Positions 21,740 to 30,832 of a DNA stretch of 35,225 nt are shown piece after piece. A model generated the notes under the pieces. The model was given only the letters and a program-made list of their open reading frames with translations, was not told where the DNA came from and did no database searches. Origin of the DNA: an uncultured Lachnospiraceae bacterium (GTDB lineage Bacteria > Bacillota > Clostridia > Lachnospirales > Lachnospiraceae); NCBI GenBank assembly GCA_937910785.1, contig CALDLG010000101.1, positions 1 through 35,225 on the forward strand, given 5' to 3'. Both the position numbers and the translations under genes were made by a program. Numbering within the stretch: the first letter of the stretch is position 1; each line of letters opens with the position of its first letter.

Positions 21740-24409
21740 CAGATAATAAGCCATCCCGAAGGTTCCGATCCCCGAATTGCAGGCAATGGATACGGAAGTG
21801 CGCTGCACGATCACCTTCTCAAAGGGAATACACCGAAGTATCTCATGCCGGATCAGTTCCAGCTGTTCCACGCTGCATCCGGCATGGGTGATATAGATAA
21901 TATCCGTACTGATCTTCCCTTTATGCCGCAGATGCCAGTGAATCAGCCGCTTCCACGCGCCTTCCATGCGGCCGAACCGGGCGCCGGCCATAATCATTTT
22001 CCCCTGTTCCATCACGATCTCCGGATGCAGTCCGAAAAGCCTGCAGATGTTTGCCGATGCGGCATTCAAATATCCCCGTTGATGGAAAATTTCCGCAGAA
22101 GGCATCATATAATGAGATGCTATGCGTCTTTTTATCCGTTCTACCTGTCTGCATATTTCCGGCGCAGTCTGCCCCTCCATCGCGAGTTTTCCCGCAAACA
22201 GAACGATCAGAGCCTGGCCGCAGGAAATCTGTTCTGAGTCGATGACCTGCACATGATCAAAACCTTCTGCCGCCGCGACGGCGGTCTCGTATCCTTTTCC
22301 CACATGAGCTGACATGGAAATATGAATCACCTGTTCCGCCTGTGTCAGCGCATCCGCATAAAAATCTTCATACTCGCTCTGGGAGATATCATCCGAAACA
22401 GCATTGCTCGTCGTTTCCGTCATATACTGAATCAGATTGTCCGAGGAAATCTCCAGAATATCGGCAAACCTTCCGCTTTCCGTTTTAATATACAGATATA
22501 TCATCCCGATATCATACTGATCGATCAGCTTTCCCGGAAGATCGCTGACACAGTCCGTCGTAATATAGATCTTCCTCTTCTTATGACGGGATATCCGCTG
22601 AATCTCATCTCCCTCTCCTTCCACCGTTTTTAACAGACGATATTCGATAATATCATCCGGTAAAAACTTCAGAATCGCTGCTTCCAGCGCCATGCCCTGA
22701 ATGGGCTTTTCCAGATAATCATCAAATCCCTCTTCCAGACACCGGCTGCAAAATTCCGCCTCGGTATTGGCGGAAAGCACGATCACCGCCGAGTCACGGC
22801 ACAGCCCGTTTTCCTGCCTTCGTATCTGCCGCAGCGTCTGAGCCCCGTCCATTTCCGGCATCATATAATCCATCAGAATGACATGATAATATTTTCTCTT
22901 CGTCATTTCCAGACACTGCTCACCGCTTCCCGCAAGATCGATCCCGATCTTCGTTTCCTTCAGCAGCTTACTTTCCACCAGAGCATTCATCGGATTGTCA
23001 TCCACAAGCAGAATACGGGCTTCCGGCGCTTCAAAGCTTCTCCGGTATTCCCCGGTTTTTTCCCGGTTCCCCGACAGAAATTTTACATACCCGATAGGTG
23101 TCCTGTCCACGATCTTCTGCGGAATGGATACCGTAAACACAGATCCCTTCGTATAAATACTGTCCACGGTGATCTCGCCGTCCATCAGATCTACCAGCTG
23201 CTTCGTAATGGAAAGTCCCAGACCGCTGCCCTCCACTTTCCGGTTTTTCCGGGCATCCACGCGTCGAAAGGAATCATAAATATGCTCCAGCTCCTCCTTT
23301 CGGATACCGATTCCCGTATCCGATACCGAGATTTTCAAAAACCCCTCTTCTTCCGCCACCACATCCATATGTACGGACAGTGTCACGGAACCTTCTTTCG
23401 TATACTTGGCCGCATTGGTCAGGATATTCAGAACGACCTGACTGATCCGCTTCATATCCCCCAGAAGAACTGACGGAAGCTTTTCATCGATATCCAGCAG
23501 AAATTCCAGCTTTTTTTCCTTCAGACGCACCTGAATCATATCGATCAGATTTCCGAACAGCTCCACCGTCTGATATTCCATCGGGAGAATTTCCATCTTT
23601 TTCATCTCCATCTGCGACAGATCCAGCACATCGTTGACAAGACTCAGGAGCATTTTGCTCGCACTGCCGATGTTCCGGGCATATTCCTTCGTCATCTCCT
23701 CGCCGCTTTCCCGCAGAATCATCTCGTTCAGTCCGATGATAGTATTGATCGGTGTACGGATTTCATGGCTCATGCTCGCAAAAAAACTGTTCTTGGATTC
23801 GCTGATCTCTTCCAGCTCTTTCTGCTGCCGTTTGGCGATTTCCCGTTCTATTTCAAATATCTTCATCTGTACCTTCAGTATCAGACCGCCCGCAAGCCCA
23901 ACGGAAAGCATCGCAAATACCGAGTCCGTATAAGCCGCCGCTTTGGAATCCATCGGTATGATCATTTCCGGGTGATAATATCCGAACACATAGGTGAAAA
24001 TATCAACGGCAAGAGACAGCACAAGAAAAAAGACAAGTTTTTTCCCGGAAAACATCAGAAAAATATACAAAAGTCCCAGCGAAAACCAGATCGATGCGCC
24101 GCCCTCCAGGCCACCGCTTAAAAAGAACATCGTCGGAAAAATCCCCATAATAATCAGAAAGCCGACCACGATGGCCGCAAAATCCAGTTTTCGGAATTTG
24201 AAGGTTGCAAGCAGCGCAATTCCCAGTACCACAAGAAGGAGCGCCAGCGGCAGAACGATGATCTTCATATCCATGATGCTGATGCATTCTGCGATCCCCA
24301 TAATTGCCAGCGTACTGCCTACCAGAATAATTACCCGGAATATCCGCTCCCTCAGTTCATAATCTCTCCGATAAATCATCCCGGTAATCTTCTGAATCCA
24401 CTCTTTCAT
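21734..24409 (-). CDS. Hybrid histidine kinase fused to a DegV domain
   Basis: An 891-residue fusion. Residues 20-180 hold about six membrane helices with little extracellular mass. HisKA has phospho-accepting His215 (FFASMSHEIRTPINTIIG), then an ATPase domain with N-box Asn332 and G-boxes DTGIGIR and GSGLGLS. A receiver domain lies at 464-585 (LLVDDNPMNA, phospho-acceptor Asp514 in LMDYMMPEMDG, Lys568 in EKPI). Residues 612-891 are an entire DegV-type domain: IYITTDCVSDLP, TTSNAVS, ISMSAHVGKGYETA, VIDSEQISCGQALIV, LFGLHPEIVMEQGKM and the closing SGIGTFGMAYYLL. DegV proteins bind fatty acids (FakB in staphylococci). The start codon overlaps the preceding kinase's stop (ATGA), so the two are coupled. 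It lacks an HPt domain; the upstream kinase has one. The fusion suggests lipid-responsive phosphorelay (inference). Confidence 0.9.
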   Translation of the reverse strand: MKEWIQKITGMIYRRDYELRERIFRVIILVGSTLAIMGIAECISIMDMKIIVLPLALLLVVLGIALLATFKFRKLDFAAIVVGFLIIMGIFPTMFFLSGGLEGGASIWFSLGLLYIFLMFSGKKLVFFLVLSLAVDIFTYVFGYYHPEMIIPMDSKAAAYTDSVFAMLSVGLAGGLILKVQMKIFEIEREIAKRQQKELEEISESKNSFFASMSHEIRTPINTIIGLNEMILRESGEEMTKEYARNIGSASKMLLSLVNDVLDLSQMEMKKMEILPMEYQTVELFGNLIDMIQVRLKEKKLEFLLDIDEKLPSVLLGDMKRISQVVLNILTNAAKYTKEGSVTLSVHMDVVAEEEGFLKISVSDTGIGIRKEELEHIYDSFRRVDARKNRKVEGSGLGLSITKQLVDLMDGEITVDSIYTKGSVFTVSIPQKIVDRTPIGYVKFLSGNREKTGEYRRSFEAPEARILLVDDNPMNALVESKLLKETKIGIDLAGSGEQCLEMTKRKYYHVILMDYMMPEMDGAQTLRQIRRQENGLCRDSAVIVLSANTEAEFCSRCLEEGFDDYLEKPIQGMALEAAILKFLPDDIIEYRLLKTVEGEGDEIQRISRHKKRKIYITTDCVSDLPGKLIDQYDIGMIYLYIKTESGRFADILEISSDNLIQYMTETTSNAVSDDISQSEYEDFYADALTQAEQVIHISMSAHVGKGYETAVAAAEGFDHVQVIDSEQISCGQALIVLFAGKLAMEGQTAPEICRQVERIKRRIASHYMMPSAEIFHQRGYLNAASANICRLFGLHPEIVMEQGKMIMAGARFGRMEGAWKRLIHWHLRHKGKISTDIIYITHAGCSVEQLELIRHEILRCIPFEKVIVQRTSVSIACNSGIGTFGMAYYLL

Positions 24410-27207
24410 CCCCTGCCGCCTCCTTTCCTTTTCATACTCTCGCGGATACCCGATACGGCATCCACCGCGGACATATAGTCGGACATTTCTATCTTTTTCC
24501 GCACTGCACCCAGTTCTTCCTCCAGTATGGCGCCATGATACAGAAAGCCCTGCATCTTTTGTATCAGATCGAGCATCCGCTCCCCGTCAAGCGCATACAT
24601 GGCGTTTTCCAGCCCGGCCAGCAGATCGTCAAAGGCTTCTTCGGAAAGCTCCGGCAGCACATTTTCCGTTTCGTCTCCATCCGTCCCAGGAAACGGCAGT
24701 CCGGATTCCTGCGTCCCGTCTGCTTCCCGGTGGGCCTCCGCCTTCCGAACATACGGACTCGCTTCCAGTTCTTCCATGAGATGATGATACTCGGCAATCA
24801 TATCGGCATGATTGTTCAGCAGATAATCCACATCGCTCCTTTTCCCGGCAAGCTCTAATGCCTTCGCCTTCGCGGCGAGCGGAAGGGCTCCGATATTCTG
24901 CATCATGCTCTTCAGCGCATGGACCTTAATCGTGTAATTTTTCCAGTCATGTCTCTTAAACAGCTCCTCCAGAAGTTCCCGGTTCTCATTTCGTTCTTCA
25001 TAATAGGCCTCCAGGATATTCAGATATTCCTCTTTTCCGCCGCAGTAGAGCATCCCCTGTCCAACATCCAGGCTGCCCACCGCAAATTCTTCTTTTTCTT
25101 TTCCGGATTTTTCTTTCTCCTTTTCCGGTTCCGCCTGTTTCCGGAATATCAGCTTTTCCGCCGGCAGGTTGCGCTTCAACACACGTTCCAGCACCGATAT
25201 CTCAATCGGCTTGGAAATAAAATCGTCAAAGCCCTCCTCTAAGAACATTTCCCGATTGCCCGGCGCGGCATTGGCCGTCAGCGCGATAATCGGCAGTTTC
25301 CGGTAATAGTGGCCGACCTTTTCCCGAATACGATGCATCGTCTCGATGCCATCCATCTCCGGCATCATATGATCCATGAAAACAAAGTCATAGGACATAT
25401 TTTCAATGAGACGCAGGGCCTCCTTTCCGCTGACCGCATAAGTAACCCTGATCTGATATTCCTTTAGCAGTCCTTCCACAACGCGGATATTCATCCGGTT
25501 ATCATCCACCACAAGCACATGCGCCTCCGGTGCGGTGAATTTTCCCGGCCGGACCATCTGCCGCCCGCCCTCGGAACCCTCGCTTCCATTCAGAACAGAG
25601 ACCACAGGAAGAATATAGAAGGGCTTGTAAAGCCGTATGATATCCGGATTTGTAATATATTTTTCCCTCGGACGGTCGATTACCATAATGACCTGCGCGT
25701 GCTGTGCGAGCCCGTCAAAATATGCCTCATCCTCCTGATATTCCTCAAGACTGATAAACACATGCGTATAAGCGTTATGCTCTCCCCGTCGTTTCAGCTC
25801 CGCCAGATTACGGCATACATGACATTTTACCCGAAGCTGTCTGATCATACCGTTAATAATGCCGGAATACTCATCCCGGATAGCCATCATATCGAACTGC
25901 TCCATATCAAAATACGCGGCGATGTTCATCTCTTCCCGGTTCTCCACCTGCCCGATCGGTTTTTCATCCAGCACTTTCTGGGGCACGACGAAACGGAACG
26001 TGCTTCCTTTGCCGATGCGGCTCCGCACCGTAATCGTACCTCCCATCTTCTGGACAAGCTCCCTGGAAATCGCAAGCCCAAGCCCGACACCGCCTTCCTG
26101 ACGGTTCCGCCTCGTATCGATCTGGCTGAAGCTCTCAAACAGCTTTTCCAGTCCTTCCTCCTCTATGCCGATTCCGGTATCCTTTACCGAAATACAGAGA
26201 TTGACGCCATAATTTTCTTTTCTTGCATATATCCGGACGATCACCCCGCCCTCATTCGTAAACTTGATCGCATTATCGATCAGATTCATCATCACCCGGC
26301 GGATCTTTTTCTCGTCGCCATAGAGGCCGCTCGGAATATTCGCATCACAGTCCACGATAAGCTCGATCTGCCTGTCCGCCTTCCTCGCCATCGCCATATT
26401 GATGATGTCGTTGATGGTAGATGTAATATTATAGGCTTCCTCTTCCAGATTCATCTTGCCCTGCTGCAGCTGGGAAAAATCCAGAATATCGCTGACAAGC
26501 GACATCAAATCATGCCCGGCATCCCGGATGTCAAAGACTTCCTCACGCATTTTCTCCGTATCATGCTCCCGAAGGGCCATTTCACTCATCCCGCAGATCG
26601 TATTGACAGGCGTCCGGATCTCGTGGCTGACATTGGCAAGAAAATCATCCTTGCTCTGCTCTGCCTCCATCAGCGCATCGATGATCTTATATACCTCTTC
26701 GTTACGCTCCGTCCGATTCCGCAGCCAGACAAAAAGAAGATACAGCACACAGAAAATATTTCCAAGCTGAGCCGCCAGCCCCAGGATTTCTTCTCCCTGC
26801 AGCATCCCGAACGTTCCGGCAATGACGCCATGATAAAAGATGATAAAAAGCAGGGAAAACAATGCAATTCCAAGGAGCTCGGAGATACCGAAAAAGGACA
26901 CGATGACCGCCATCGCCATAAAGGTCGGCACCACCATGATAAGCTCTTTCATATGAGCGGCATACAGAATAACGGTCAGCTGTATCAGAATCGTCCCGAT
27001 AAACGCCCTGATCCGGAAATTTCTGTATTTACCAAGAAAAATCCCCCATCCGGATGCCAGCCCCGCCAGCATAATTCCCGGAATCCACGCCGGCCAGCCA
27101 TGATGAACCGCGGCAATGCACAGATTCAGCGTATAAATACTGTAGAGAATGATAACAACACGCTCTCTTTTTCTCTGATACTGTCTGTTCTGCTCAAAAA
27201 ATTCCAC
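24406..27207 (-). CDS. Hybrid histidine kinase with C-terminal HPt domain
   Basis: A 933-residue membrane kinase. Residues 17-163 contain about six hydrophobic helices. HisKA has His195 (FLANVSHEIRTPVNTICG), and the ATPase domain has Asn312, DTGIGIE and GVGLGL. Residues about 430-540 resemble a degenerate receiver without a clear phospho-acceptor. A true receiver lies at 561-682 (LVVDDNRMN, Asp612 in FMDHMMPEMDG, Lys666 in SKPI). After a Lys/Glu linker, an HPt domain at about 712-815 carries His763 (VHALKSMMQNIGA), and a 70-residue helical tail follows. The start is a GTG at 27207 behind a G-rich site, 17 bases after the HD-GYP gene. It is a paralogue of the next kinase (same membrane layout and H-box), suggesting tandem duplication. 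The HPt could serve both kinases. Confidence 0.93.
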   Translation of the reverse strand: MEFFEQNRQYQRKRERVVIILYSIYTLNLCIAAVHHGWPAWIPGIMLAGLASGWGIFLGKYRNFRIRAFIGTILIQLTVILYAAHMKELIMVVPTFMAMAVIVSFFGISELLGIALFSLLFIIFYHGVIAGTFGMLQGEEILGLAAQLGNIFCVLYLLFVWLRNRTERNEEVYKIIDALMEAEQSKDDFLANVSHEIRTPVNTICGMSEMALREHDTEKMREEVFDIRDAGHDLMSLVSDILDFSQLQQGKMNLEEEAYNITSTINDIINMAMARKADRQIELIVDCDANIPSGLYGDEKKIRRVMMNLIDNAIKFTNEGGVIVRIYARKENYGVNLCISVKDTGIGIEEEGLEKLFESFSQIDTRRNRQEGGVGLGLAISRELVQKMGGTITVRSRIGKGSTFRFVVPQKVLDEKPIGQVENREEMNIAAYFDMEQFDMMAIRDEYSGIINGMIRQLRVKCHVCRNLAELKRRGEHNAYTHVFISLEEYQEDEAYFDGLAQHAQVIMVIDRPREKYITNPDIIRLYKPFYILPVVSVLNGSEGSEGGRQMVRPGKFTAPEAHVLVVDDNRMNIRVVEGLLKEYQIRVTYAVSGKEALRLIENMSYDFVFMDHMMPEMDGIETMHRIREKVGHYYRKLPIIALTANAAPGNREMFLEEGFDDFISKPIEISVLERVLKRNLPAEKLIFRKQAEPEKEKEKSGKEKEEFAVGSLDVGQGMLYCGGKEEYLNILEAYYEERNENRELLEELFKRHDWKNYTIKVHALKSMMQNIGALPLAAKAKALELAGKRSDVDYLLNNHADMIAEYHHLMEELEASPYVRKAEAHREADGTQESGLPFPGTDGDETENVLPELSEEAFDDLLAGLENAMYALDGERMLDLIQKMQGFLYHGAILEEELGAVRKKIEMSDYMSAVDAVSGIRESMKRKGGGRG

Positions 27208-27224
27208 CCCTTATCCCCCCTGCA

Positions 27225-28298
27225 CTAATGAAGCTGCCTGTAGATCTTACGCAAAATCCGGAAAATATCCGGATTGAACTTTTTACCCGCATCCGCCTCC
27301 ATCATTGCAAGCGCCTCCTCGATATGGTAAGAATCGCGATAGGTACGGTTTTCCGTCATGGCACAGTAAGCGCTTACGACGGAAACAATCTGCGCCGAAA
27401 GCGGAATCTCCTCTCCGCTTTTTCCGCATGGATAGCCGCTCCCATCCCAGTTCTCATGATGGTACTGGACAATCTCCAGAGACATCTGCAAAAAATCGTT
27501 GTAGTCTCCCGTATCCATAATATCCTGCAGAATTTTGGCCCCGATCGTCACATGCGTTCTGATCACCTGCCTGTCCTCCAAAGACAATGATTCCGTTTTC
27601 CGCAAAAGCTCTGTCGGTATCGCCACGTTTCCAAGATCACAGAGCGGCGCTGCCAGTTCTATCGTATCGATGTAAGCATCCGAAATCAGATGGCTGTACT
27701 CTGCGGACAGCTGCATCGCCTCCGCCAGAATCCGACAGTTATAGCAGAGCCTCTCCATATGATTCTCATCATAACATGCGTTTTCTCTTGCCACACGAAT
27801 CAGCGCGTAAAGCACGTTCTTTTTTTCCAGCTCCAGCTGGTGCAGCTGCTCTCCAACGGAAGTCTGAAGCCTTCTGTTCATCGCAAGCAGCTCTCTGTTG
27901 GCATCATACAGTTTCAGATGCAGCTTCAGTCTTGCCTTTACGATTTTCGGAATAAAGGGCTTCGTAATATAATCCTCACCGCCCAGATCAAACCCCTTTA
28001 CCACATCCGCAGGATCGTCGAATGCGGAAATAAAAATAATCGGAATATCCCTTGTTTCCGGGTTTTCCTTCAACCGCTGGCAGATCTCATACCCGTCCAT
28101 TTCCGGCAGCGCAACGTCTAAAATGATCAGCTGCGGCCGCAGCCTGCCGACCATCCTGAGCGCCTGAGCGCCGTTCTCCGTCAATACGGGCTGACACCCC
28201 ATCTCCTGAATAATATCCCGCAGTACAAAGCGGTTGGTATCCACGTCGTCCACCACCAGTATCCTTGCGGTCTCCCTGTTTCCTGTTTCCTGTACCAT
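27225..28298 (-). CDS. Receiver protein with degenerate HD-GYP domain
   Basis: A 357-residue cytoplasmic response regulator. Receiver domain at 10-130 with phospho-acceptor Asp61 (IILDVALPEMDG) and Lys113 (TKPF), then a coiled linker and an HD-GYP-like domain at about 160-357. HD-GYP enzymes hydrolyse cyclic di-GMP. YHHENWDGSGYPCGKSGEEIPL is well kept, but the HD pair itself is Cys220-Asp221 (LCDLGN) instead of His-Asp, the catalytic Lys of HDIGK is Asn224, and the late metal-ligand Asp is Ser309 (VVSAYCAMT where VxDxYDALT is usual). It probably no longer has phosphodiesterase activity and may act as a binding module. ATG 28298 follows GGGAGAAGG. First gene of the three-gene signalling operon. 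Confidence 0.9.
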   Translation of the reverse strand: MVQETGNRETARILVVDDVDTNRFVLRDIIQEMGCQPVLTENGAQALRMVGRLRPQLIILDVALPEMDGYEICQRLKENPETRDIPIIFISAFDDPADVVKGFDLGGEDYITKPFIPKIVKARLKLHLKLYDANRELLAMNRRLQTSVGEQLHQLELEKKNVLYALIRVARENACYDENHMERLCYNCRILAEAMQLSAEYSHLISDAYIDTIELAAPLCDLGNVAIPTELLRKTESLSLEDRQVIRTHVTIGAKILQDIMDTGDYNDFLQMSLEIVQYHHENWDGSGYPCGKSGEEIPLSAQIVSVVSAYCAMTENRTYRDSYHIEEALAMMEADAGKKFNPDIFRILRKIYRQLH

Positions 28299-28322
28299 AC
28301 GCCTTCTCCCTGTTATTTGCAA

Positions 28323-28424
28323 AAGGGACTGCCGCACTGAGCGAGAACCATGCCATATATAGTAATTTCGAACGATATAGATAACTATATATGGTATGGT
28401 TTCTGCTTAATGCAACAGTCCCTT
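28323..28424. repeat. 102-bp imperfect palindrome, hairpin or MITE-like
   Basis: The ends AAGGGACTG (28323-28331) and CAGTCCCTT (28416-28424) are perfect complements. An inner 17-base pair of arms (28346-28362 with 28385-28401) matches with one G-T position around a 22-base loop, and the flanking parts pair through G-U. It occupies most of the gap between the phosphofructokinase gene and the signalling operon. Leftward it ends CAGTCCCTTTT, so it could terminate phosphofructokinase transcripts. The terminal sequence GGGACTGTTGCA also resembles insertion-sequence ends, so a miniature transposable element is possible. Confidence 0.7.
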
Positions 28425-28456
28425 CATATTATCATGTTACGATTTGTTGAAACACT

Positions 28457-29686
28457 TTAGCCCCTGCGCACCAGATGACGCGGAAGGCCATTTACAAATA
28501 ACGGCTGTAATTCACCCATGATAAGCGGTCTTGCGTATTTCTCATAGCCATCGTTCAAGCCCTTGCCATCCTCGGTGATCCATTCGTCCGGAACTTTTCT
28601 TTCCACATTGGCAATCGCATGAATATCATATGCGCTCGTACCACACTGATACGGATCGTCACCGTTTCTGTCAAGCGTAATCATCATGCCTGTCTTTCCT
28701 GCTTCCGCCGCGTTAACCGCATCGAAGCCAACCTGGAACGCTTCGTTAATATCGGTCAGGGAAGCGAGATGTGTTGCCGCACGCTGTAAGGTGGAAAACT
28801 CAATCGCACGGGTCTTTAATCCTGTTTCCGCCGCAATTTTATCCGCTAACATCACTGCCGTACCGGACATCTGTTTATGTCCGAAAGCATCAACCGCAAC
28901 TTCTCTGCCCAGCTCGCATACATAACGGCCGTCCGCAATCTTCACACCTTCCGATACCGCGATAACCACGGAAGATTTCGTATCCGCAAGCTTCCTGATG
29001 TCTTCCATGAACCTGTCCATATCGAATACTTTTTCCGGTAAATAGATCGCATCCGGTCCGCTGCAGTCATCGCCCCTGGAAAGCGCTGCCGCCGCCGTCA
29101 GCCATCCGGCATTACGTCCCATAATTTCAACGATACAGATCGTCGGACGCTGTGCGCCGAAAGATTCGTTGTCACGGATAATCTCTTTCATACTGGTTGC
29201 AATATATTTTGCCGCGGAGCCGTAGCCCGGACAATGGTCCGTAATCGGAAGATCGTTGTCGATGGTTTTCGGAACCCCCATAAACCGCTGTGTTTTGTTA
29301 TGGGCAGCCGCATAGTCGGAAAGCATCTTAACCGTATCCATTGAATCGTTACCGCCCGCATAGAACAGGCATTCAATGTCATGCTTCTCCATAATTTCAA
29401 AAACTTTCTCATAGACATCCTCATGCCCTTCGATCTTCGGCATTTTGAAACGGCAGGAGCCTAAAAATGCGGAAGGAGTTCTCTTCAACAGCTCAATACC
29501 GGTCTCATCATCGAGATACTCCCCAAGATCGATCATTTTATCCTGAAGAAAGCCTTCAATGCCATGCACCATACCATAAATTTTCTTTACGCCAAGCTTC
29601 TTTGCCGCCGCATAAACACCCGCTACGGAAGAATTGATAACGGCTGTCGGGCCGCCGGACTGACCAACAACAATATTTCCTTTCAT
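28457..29686 (-). CDS. pfp: Phosphofructokinase, PPi-dependent type
   Basis: Glycolytic enzyme phosphorylating fructose 6-phosphate; 409 residues. Substrate motifs are GQSGGPTAVINSSVAG, YAGGNDSMDT, GVPKTIDNDLPITDHCPGYGSAAKY and EIMGRNAGWLTAAAAL. Bacterial ATP enzymes have GGDGS, whereas the Asp at the fourth place (GGNDS) and the Lys of PKTIDND are the marks of pyrophosphate use. The Asn in the third place is a slight variation. ATG 29686 is 8 bases after AAAGGAG; a GTG two codons earlier is too close. It has its own promoter at 29761-29789. Saving ATP in glycolysis fits an anaerobic fermenter. Confidence 0.92.
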   Translation of the reverse strand: MKGNIVVGQSGGPTAVINSSVAGVYAAAKKLGVKKIYGMVHGIEGFLQDKMIDLGEYLDDETGIELLKRTPSAFLGSCRFKMPKIEGHEDVYEKVFEIMEKHDIECLFYAGGNDSMDTVKMLSDYAAAHNKTQRFMGVPKTIDNDLPITDHCPGYGSAAKYIATSMKEIIRDNESFGAQRPTICIVEIMGRNAGWLTAAAALSRGDDCSGPDAIYLPEKVFDMDRFMEDIRKLADTKSSVVIAVSEGVKIADGRYVCELGREVAVDAFGHKQMSGTAVMLADKIAAETGLKTRAIEFSTLQRAATHLASLTDINEAFQVGFDAVNAAEAGKTGMMITLDRNGDDPYQCGTSAYDIHAIANVERKVPDEWITEDGKGLNDGYEKYARPLIMGELQPLFVNGLPRHLVRRG

Positions 29687-29760
29687 TGCCACATCTCCTT
29701 TATATTCTTTGTTTTCTGCTCATGTCATCCGGATTATCGTACCCGGACAGACTTATAAGC

Positions 29761-29789
29761 AGTATACCAAATAATTCCTGAAATGGCAA
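29761..29789 (-). promoter_or_regulatory. Promoter of the phosphofructokinase gene
   Basis: Read leftward: TTGCCA (29784-29789), a 17-bp spacer ending TTGG, TATACT (29761-29766), with a TG one base before the -10. Start near 29754, about 68 bases before the ATG; the leader includes a small TCCGG/CCGGA hairpin. Confidence 0.8.
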
Positions 29790-29817
29790 GTATCTGAATC
29801 GGAAACAGTCCCGGCTC

Positions 29818-30765
29818 CTACCGTATCAGATAAAAGAAATACCCCGCATAGCCCAGAAGGAGAATCGCTCCTCCATGCCGCTGTAACTTCTGCTTCCGGA
29901 TCACGCACAGCCAGAGCAGGACTGCCGTTGCAATGCACACACTCGTATCGAACCGGAATTCGGGCTGATAAACAACAGGTGTTATAACACCGGCAATTCC
30001 CACTACAAACAGAATATTGAACAAATTGCTTCCCACAATATTTCCGACCGCAATATCCGCTTTTCCCTTGATCGCTGCGGTTGCGGATGTAACGAGCTCC
30101 GGCAGGGAGGTTCCGAAAGCAACGATGGTCAGTCCGATCAGGCGCTCGCTCATGCCGAAAATTTTTGCAAGCTTCGTCGCGGCATCGACCGTAATATCGC
30201 TGCCCCATACGATCATCACGCCGCCGATTAAGATCAGCAGAATCAGTTTCAGCATGCTGTCTCTTTTACCATCCTGCGCCTGTTCCCGTTCTTCCGAAAC
30301 GGCCTGTCCTTTCTTCGCCATCCGCAGAAGATATAACAGATAGAATACCATCCCCGCCAACAGAATGAGACCGTCTCCCCTTCCGACCGTTCCGTCCGTC
30401 AGGCCGAGAGCAGCCAGCAGCGCCGTCGCGCCGATGACCATCGGCAGCTCATACCGGATGGTGGATTTCTGTACCGCCAGAGGAGATATAACGGATGTTA
30501 CTCCAAGTATCAGAAGAATATTCATGATATTGCTTCCCACAACATTACCGATCGTGATTTCCGCGCTCCCCTTTAATGCCGCCGAAGTGCTGACGGCCGC
30601 TTCCGGAAGACTTGTACCGATTGCAACGATCGTCAGCCCGATGACAAGCTGCGGAATACCGAATTTCTCCGCGACCTTACTCGCTCCCTCCACAAACCAG
30701 TCCGCGCCCTTTACCAGCATCACAAATCCCAGGACAAGAAACAGTAACTGCACTGCTACGTTCAT
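29818..30765 (-). CDS. Calcium/sodium antiporter, CaCA family (YrbG-like)
   Basis: Membrane cation exchanger of 315 residues with about ten helices. The two inverted alpha-repeats are evident: IVAIGTSLPEAAVSTSAAL with GNVVGSNIMNILLILG, and IVAFGTSLPELVTSATAAI with GNIVGSNLFNILFVVG. The GTSLPE and GSNxxN motifs form the ion site in this family. Between the halves lies a charged loop (KKGQAVSEEREQAQDGKRD). GAGGAAGG precedes the ATG. Transcription passes through a structured leader with terminator (30788-30962) resembling the yybP-ykoY Mn2+ riboswitch, so the real substrate could include Mn2+ (inference). Confidence 0.95.
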   Translation of the reverse strand: MNVAVQLLFLVLGFVMLVKGADWFVEGASKVAEKFGIPQLVIGLTIVAIGTSLPEAAVSTSAALKGSAEITIGNVVGSNIMNILLILGVTSVISPLAVQKSTIRYELPMVIGATALLAALGLTDGTVGRGDGLILLAGMVFYLLYLLRMAKKGQAVSEEREQAQDGKRDSMLKLILLILIGGVMIVWGSDITVDAATKLAKIFGMSERLIGLTIVAFGTSLPELVTSATAAIKGKADIAVGNIVGSNLFNILFVVGIAGVITPVVYQPEFRFDTSVCIATAVLLWLCVIRKQKLQRHGGAILLLGYAGYFFYLIR

Positions 30766-30787
30766 TTTTCCTTCCTCCTTATAAAAA

Positions 30788-30832
30788 TAATAAAAAAGAA
30801 GAGACTCTCAGCACTCCTGTGCTAAAAGTCTC
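30788..30832 (-). terminator. Leader terminator of the antiporter riboswitch
   Basis: Read leftward, a 14-bp stem (30819-30832 with 30801-30814, two G-U pairs) with loop AGGA is followed by TTCTTTTTTATTATTTTT. It lies between the promoter and the antiporter ATG, so it can only act as an attenuator. Its 5' arm shares bases with the 3' side of the aptamer's basal stem. Confidence 0.85.

Noticed and set aside
25519..27228. A 569-codon open frame on the plus strand opposite the HPt-bearing kinase
   Set aside because: It mirrors the kinase gene in antisense, has no sensible domains and no ribosome binding site; the opposite strand carries clear HisKA, ATPase, receiver and HPt motifs.
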